Positions 59,611 through 64,000 of a stretch of DNA of 64,000 nucleotides are shown one piece after another. The notes beneath the pieces are model-generated. The model was not told the origin of the DNA and made no database searches. It worked only from the letters and a program-made list of their open reading frames with translations. This DNA comes from Legionella quateirensis (GTDB lineage: Bacteria > Pseudomonadota > Gammaproteobacteria > Legionellales > Legionellaceae): positions 1 through 64,000 of the forward strand of contig NZ_LNYR01000002.1 in NCBI RefSeq assembly GCF_001467955.1, read 5' to 3'. A program made the position numbers and the translations under genes. The first letter of the stretch is position 1; the number at the start of each line of letters is the position of its first letter.

Positions 59611-62600
59611 TTAACGTGATTTGGCAGGAATGGTTTTAATCATGTTATACACTACAGGCAATACAAAAAGGGTAAATAAAGTACCAAAACATAAACCACC
59701 GATTAACACGGTACCAATTGCATGGCGAGATTCAGATCCGGCATCATGGGACAATACCAGAGGGATTGCGCCAAAAACCATGGCTCCGGTAGTCATTAAA
59801 ATGGGTCTTAATCGTAAAATGGCTGCTTTTTGAATTGAATCTGCGTATGAATTGCCCTCTTGATGTAGCTTGTTAGCAAATTCCACCATTAAAATTCCGT
59901 GCTTACTGATTAATCCAATTAACGTGATCAAGCCTACCTGAGTATAAATATTCAGTGATTGACCAAACAGATAAGTACATAATAAAGCCCCTGAGCAGGC
60001 TAAAGGAACAGTAAACAGAATGATCAAAGGGTCGATGAAATTTTGAAATTGAGTCGATAAGATGGCGTAGATAAAGGCCAGGGATAAAAAGAGTAAAAAC
60101 AGCATGGCATTGGATGACTCAAAAAAGGTCTTGGCAGCTCCTGTCCAGGTGAGCTTGTAATGTTGAGGCAATTGATCTTTGGCTATATGCCATACCTGAT
60201 TAATACTGTTGGCCATTGAGTCTTTTTTATGTAATTGAATATGCAGGGTTGTTGAGCGCATCTGTTGATAATGATCCAAAGTAGCTGGCTGCGCTTTGGG
60301 TTTCATTTGAGTGATAGCGCCAAGAGAAATACGTTTTCCTTCACCAGTAGTCAGATAGAGCTCATTAAGGGTCCAGGGGGAGGAGCTGCCTTTAATCGTC
60401 AGATTATAGAGCACCCCATTTTTTTCAAAATTCAAAGATTTGTCGCCACTAAAAAAGACTTCAATAGTTTTGGCAACCTGATTGGGTGTGAGTCCCAGTT
60501 TGGCTATTTGATTGTGATCCAATTCAATAGAATACCCCATAGTATCCAGGCGAAGATCATAACGAGTCGATTCAAATTTTTTACTGGCGTCCAACGCTGC
60601 TTTCAATTGTTCAACATGGTTAAACAACTCTCTATAACTGTCCTGGCTTGAAATAACCATGGCCAATTCCGTTCCGCTTCCTGCGTTATCAATACCCGGT
60701 AAACCGGTATCCCAACTCCATACATGAGGATCGATGGATGGGAAGTGGTTAAAGGCAGGCTTGAGTTCATCAACAATTTGATTTGCGGAACGTTTCCTTT
60801 GTGAATGAGGTTTTAACGGAAGGATTACACTGGCTCCCCAATCACCAATAAAGGTCAGTTTGTTATCGGATTCGGGTATTTTATTAATGGTTTTTTCTAT
60901 GTTGATTATTTTCTTATCCAGTTCATTAATATCTTCTCCGGAGACGGGCGCTGTATAAACACCAATCAGTCCACGATCCTCTTTAGGAGCGGTTTCATGG
61001 CTAATGATCTGATACAAACCAATGCTTGCAAGAATAGAGAATAGTGCGGCTGAGAGCGTGAGTTTCTGATGATCAAAAACACACTTAAGTGTTTTGGCAT
61101 AATTATGAGCCAGTTGTTCAAGAGCATGATCCACTTGGGGAAACCAGTTTTTGGAGTCGCTTTTTAAAAACTGCGCGCACATCAGGGGAGATAGGGTCAG
61201 AGCAACGATCCCTGAGATAAATACACTACCTGCCAGAGCTACAGCAAATTCAATAAAAAGTTGTCCCAACATTCCTTGAATAAAAGCAATAGGCAGATAC
61301 ACACTGGCTAAAGTGCAGGTCATTGCAACGATTGCAAATCCTATTTCTTTTGCGCCTTTTAAGGCTGCTTCAACAGGCGATAATCCTTTTTCAATATGTC
61401 GCCAGATATTTTCTAAAACGATAATGGCATCATCAACGACCAAACCAATAGCCAGCACCATAGCCAGCAAAGTCATCAGATTAATCGAGAAGCCAAATAG
61501 TTTGAGGAAGAGTAACGAACCAAGCAACGAAATCGGAATAGTCACCAGAGGAATAATTGTTGCACGTATATTACGTAAAAATAAAAAGACGATGACCAGC
61601 ACCAGAATTATTGCTTCAGTGATGGACGAACGGATATTTTTGATTGATGCATTAATAAAATCGGATTGATCAATGATTACATGTACTTTGAGATCATTGG
61701 GTAATCCTTGTTGTAATTCGCTAATGGATTGACGAATGTCTTTGGAAACTTCAATAGGGTTTGCATCATTTGCTCTGTTGATGGACAGTACCAAGCCTGT
61801 ATGTCCATTAACACGAACCCGCATCTGAGTATTATCTGTTTCAAGTGCTACCTTAGCAATGGATTTTAAAAATATGGGGTGTTGATTCGTCGTTTTTATC
61901 AGCAGGTTTTCATACTCTTCCTTGCTTTTGGGTTCTGACTGCAAGGTGCTGGGAATTTTATTTTTATAATTTCCTGCAGGCAATGAAATACGACTTTTTG
62001 CCAGTGAGTTGACTACTTCATCAACATTGACGCCAAAGGAGTACAGTTTATCGGGTGCCAGGCTAATGTTATAGGTATAAGGTTGTCCCCAGACCTCAAC
62101 TGATGCGACTCCTGGTACGCTTCGAAATACGTTTTTGAGATTGAGATTTGCATAATGAGTCAGTTCGCCAAATCCGCGGGTGGAGGATTCTAAGGAGATG
62201 CCAATAAAAGGTAAACCTGTGGATTTTCTTTGGCGCTCTACATAAGGAGGTTTTACTTCAGAGGGCAATAGCGCTTTAGCGAGGCCTACGGCATCCTGAG
62301 TGGCGCTCAAGGCCCTGTCCATAGAGGTTCCTGCTCGGAACATCAAGGTAATCTGAGCACTTCCCGCAAAAGATTGGGATGTGATGGTTTCCAGTCCCTC
62401 AATGCCTGCCAGTCTGTCTTCAAGGATATTGGTTACGGAAGTTTCAACCAGATCAGGGCTGGCATTAGGGTATGAAGCATAAACGGTAATTGTTGGAAAA
62501 CTGATGTCAGGATATTCTCTGATGGATAAATTGAATAAACACAGGATTCCTATAATAACAATCATACTGTTCAGGATGATTGCAGAAACGGGATGTTTTA

Positions 62601-62622
62601 TGAAATAGCCGGTTAATTTCAT
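59611..62622 (-). CDS. RND-family inner-membrane efflux transporter (HAE1 type)
   Basis: The 1003-residue length is normal for the family (usually about 1000-1050). About twelve membrane helices lie in two repeats with large periplasmic loops (for example residues 38-330). The proton-relay acids are in GLVVDDAIIVLENIW (about 393-407), and a trailing ILKHG-like LISKHGILMVEFANK (about 920-934) is typical. It exports hydrophobic or amphiphilic compounds with the membrane fusion protein and an outer-membrane channel. It begins six bases after the fusion-protein stop, so they form an operon. The outer-membrane channel is not in the window. Confidence 0.93.
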   Translation of the reverse strand: MKLTGYFIKHPVSAIILNSMIVIIGILCLFNLSIREYPDISFPTITVYASYPNASPDLVETSVTNILEDRLAGIEGLETITSQSFAGSAQITLMFRAGTSMDRALSATQDAVGLAKALLPSEVKPPYVERQRKSTGLPFIGISLESSTRGFGELTHYANLNLKNVFRSVPGVASVEVWGQPYTYNISLAPDKLYSFGVNVDEVVNSLAKSRISLPAGNYKNKIPSTLQSEPKSKEEYENLLIKTTNQHPIFLKSIAKVALETDNTQMRVRVNGHTGLVLSINRANDANPIEVSKDIRQSISELQQGLPNDLKVHVIIDQSDFINASIKNIRSSITEAIILVLVIVFLFLRNIRATIIPLVTIPISLLGSLLFLKLFGFSINLMTLLAMVLAIGLVVDDAIIVLENIWRHIEKGLSPVEAALKGAKEIGFAIVAMTCTLASVYLPIAFIQGMLGQLFIEFAVALAGSVFISGIVALTLSPLMCAQFLKSDSKNWFPQVDHALEQLAHNYAKTLKCVFDHQKLTLSAALFSILASIGLYQIISHETAPKEDRGLIGVYTAPVSGEDINELDKKIINIEKTINKIPESDNKLTFIGDWGASVILPLKPHSQRKRSANQIVDELKPAFNHFPSIDPHVWSWDTGLPGIDNAGSGTELAMVISSQDSYRELFNHVEQLKAALDASKKFESTRYDLRLDTMGYSIELDHNQIAKLGLTPNQVAKTIEVFFSGDKSLNFEKNGVLYNLTIKGSSSPWTLNELYLTTGEGKRISLGAITQMKPKAQPATLDHYQQMRSTTLHIQLHKKDSMANSINQVWHIAKDQLPQHYKLTWTGAAKTFFESSNAMLFLLFLSLAFIYAILSTQFQNFIDPLIILFTVPLACSGALLCTYLFGQSLNIYTQVGLITLIGLISKHGILMVEFANKLHQEGNSYADSIQKAAILRLRPILMTTGAMVFGAIPLVLSHDAGSESRHAIGTVLIGGLCFGTLFTLFVLPVVYNMIKTIPAKSR

Positions 62623-62628
62623 GGGATT

Positions 62629-63714
62629 TCAGCCGTTGTGTGCATCAGCAGAGGGATGATGGATCTCTACGGTCATCTCGGGATAGAGACGATCTTGCCC
62701 TTTAATAATCAGTTGTTGTCCGGTTTTTAAACCCTCAGTAATTTCAATTTTGTTTTCTTGTTCCAGGCCAGTTTTTACAGGTAACAGGACCACTTTATCT
62801 TTTTCTACTATATAGACAAAGGGCTCACTGTTTCTAAGAAACAGTGCTTGAGTTGGGATGACAATGGTGTTGTCTTTTTCTGCTACAATCAAATCAACAT
62901 TTATTGTGGCGCCTACGAGACAATTGTCACATTGAATATCAACGTCGGCAGGACACATATGCGTGGTTTCATCAACCATTTTTTGGAAGTGGGATAAAGG
63001 ATATTCTTTGCCCAGTACCCGCACAGGTTGTCCTTCATTAATCTCTGTCAGATTACTGCAGGGGATATCAAAATCCACAATAAGGGAACTGGGATCATAA
63101 ATTGAAACTACAGCTTCCCCAATAGTGACTTCTGAGCCCTCCCGTTTTTTATATGCACCTATGATGCCATCGAAAGGGGCATAGAAACGCAGATTATCCA
63201 GTTCAATTTTAGCTTTGGATAATTCTTTTTGAGCATCCAGCCAGGCCTGTTTTTTTTCTTCAACTTCCTTGGGACTGACAAAACCAGTCTTAAGTAAGGG
63301 ATTAAACCGATCGAATTGTGTTTTAGCCAAGGTTTCAGTGCTGATTGAAAGTTGTAAATTCTTTTCGACGTCGGGATTATCAATTTTGGCGATTAACGTC
63401 CCTTTTTTAATTTTTTGGCCGGTAGGGATAAGCTCATCGAGCATACCGTTGCCCTTTGAAACCAGTACTGTAGTATGTTTGGGATGTATGGTTCCCAATA
63501 GACGAATGCTTTGTTGTAGTATTTGTGATGTGACGGTTTCAACTTCAACACGTTTATTCGGGGATTCGGGTATTTGCTCCGCAGAATGAAAGAATATTCT
63601 GCCTGTAAAAATAATGGCACAAGAGACAATCAGGGTTACTAATACAATTTTCCAATGATATTTTGATTGCCATTTACTTATATTAAATATGTTGTTCAAC
63701 ACTTTATTTGCCAT
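62629..63714 (-). CDS. RND membrane fusion protein
   Basis: The 361-residue periplasmic adaptor has an N-terminal membrane segment (about 20-40, VLVTLIVSCAIIFTGRIFF). A biotinyl-lipoyl-like and beta-barrel body follows, with GMLDELIPTGQKIKKGTLIAKIDNPD near 80-105, a helical hairpin, then FYAPFDGIIGAYKKREGSEVTIGEAV (about 182-207). The preferred ATG is at 63714; an in-frame GTG at 63747 would add 11 residues. It is first in the operon with the RND pump. Substrate unknown. Confidence 0.88.
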   Translation of the reverse strand: MANKVLNNIFNISKWQSKYHWKIVLVTLIVSCAIIFTGRIFFHSAEQIPESPNKRVEVETVTSQILQQSIRLLGTIHPKHTTVLVSKGNGMLDELIPTGQKIKKGTLIAKIDNPDVEKNLQLSISTETLAKTQFDRFNPLLKTGFVSPKEVEEKKQAWLDAQKELSKAKIELDNLRFYAPFDGIIGAYKKREGSEVTIGEAVVSIYDPSSLIVDFDIPCSNLTEINEGQPVRVLGKEYPLSHFQKMVDETTHMCPADVDIQCDNCLVGATINVDLIVAEKDNTIVIPTQALFLRNSEPFVYIVEKDKVVLLPVKTGLEQENKIEITEGLKTGQQLIIKGQDRLYPEMTVEIHHPSADAHNG

Positions 63715-63968
63715 TAATTGAAAATGAACTTGTTGTGAATTGAGCACAATACCATAAATTTGGTTCTGGATTAACCACTATTTGACGTTTTATGCTAGAA
63801 ACACAGCCATTTTCTCTGTTGGGTGTAGAGTGTATAATTTTTCTAGTCTTGAGGATTTATATTGGCTGTCATTTATTCAACGGGAATTCCTGGTTACTGG
63901 TATATGCAACAGAATGATAATGTGAAACTATATATATTAGTTGGAGATGTGTCATCTCGATCTGGAAT

Positions 63969-64000
63969 CGTCATCCCGAATGTGGCACTTTGCCTATGTC
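63969..64000. repeat. Family B repeat truncated by the window edge
   Basis: CGTCATCCCGAATGTGGCACTTTGCC at 63969 onward begins like the 83-bp family B units and runs off the window. The gap 63748-64000 upstream of the efflux operon shows no other feature I can name. Confidence 0.5.

Overview
The window looks like chromosome from a Legionella species, probably not L. pneumophila itself. The evidence is the AT-rich base composition, a cluster of genes resembling Dot/Icm (type IVB) effectors (eukaryotic-type kinases, ankyrin repeats, macrodomain-like and Wip-type phosphatase-like proteins, and a C-terminal module I recognise from Legionella effectors), a Map-type acid phosphatase, VirK, and many short palindromic repeats between genes. 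I saw no rRNA, tRNA, CRISPR array, phage or intact insertion sequence. All functions are inferred from reading motifs; no database search was run.

Layout. 0.4-10.3 kb is an effector-like island: two divergent kinases, an ankyrin protein, a protein of unknown function and a macrodomain-like protein that share a C-terminal module, and a candidate cysteine-hydrolase-fold protein. 10.4-16.5 kb (minus strand) holds the most interesting system, a thiazole/oxazole-modified peptide (TOMM, streptolysin S-like) locus: an E1-like partner, a SagB-type dehydrogenase and a YcaO cyclodehydratase, followed by an outer-membrane protein and an easily missed 42-residue precursor whose core contains five consecutive cysteines after an FxxxB-type leader motif. 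A TPR-like protein lies downstream. No ABC exporter or dedicated protease is visible. 16.7-22.7 kb carries VirK, a c-Myb R2R3-like protein, a phosphoribosyltransferase, a VIT-type transporter, an outer-membrane protein, a DMT transporter and a CatB-like acetyltransferase.

22.7-33.7 kb holds a FAD monooxygenase with MICAL-like spacing; a YdiJ-type D-2-hydroxyglutarate dehydrogenase facing an HglS-type 2-oxoadipate dioxygenase/decarboxylase (consecutive steps of one route); a diguanylate cyclase; and a cyclodipeptide-synthase-like protein with a long C-terminal extension. 34-45.5 kb is dominated by signalling: a hybrid histidine kinase, and a three-gene operon of histidine kinase, single-domain receiver and REC-PAS-GAF-GGDEF-EAL protein, interspersed with secreted or membrane proteins of unknown function.

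45.5-64 kb contains the acid phosphatase, a shikimate-kinase-like/LuxR fusion, a trypsin-like protease, a three-gene phospholipid operon (CdsA-like, PlsC-like, CDP-alcohol phosphatidyltransferase-like), a Wip-type phosphatase, a fusion of a CrtC/AttH-like domain to an isoprenyl diphosphate synthase, and an RND efflux pair. Several dispersed repeat families occupy the gaps: an 83-bp palindromic unit (with a three-copy array at 52.3 kb), a longer roughly 200-bp element, and a 52-bp motif present in inverted orientation near both ends of the window.
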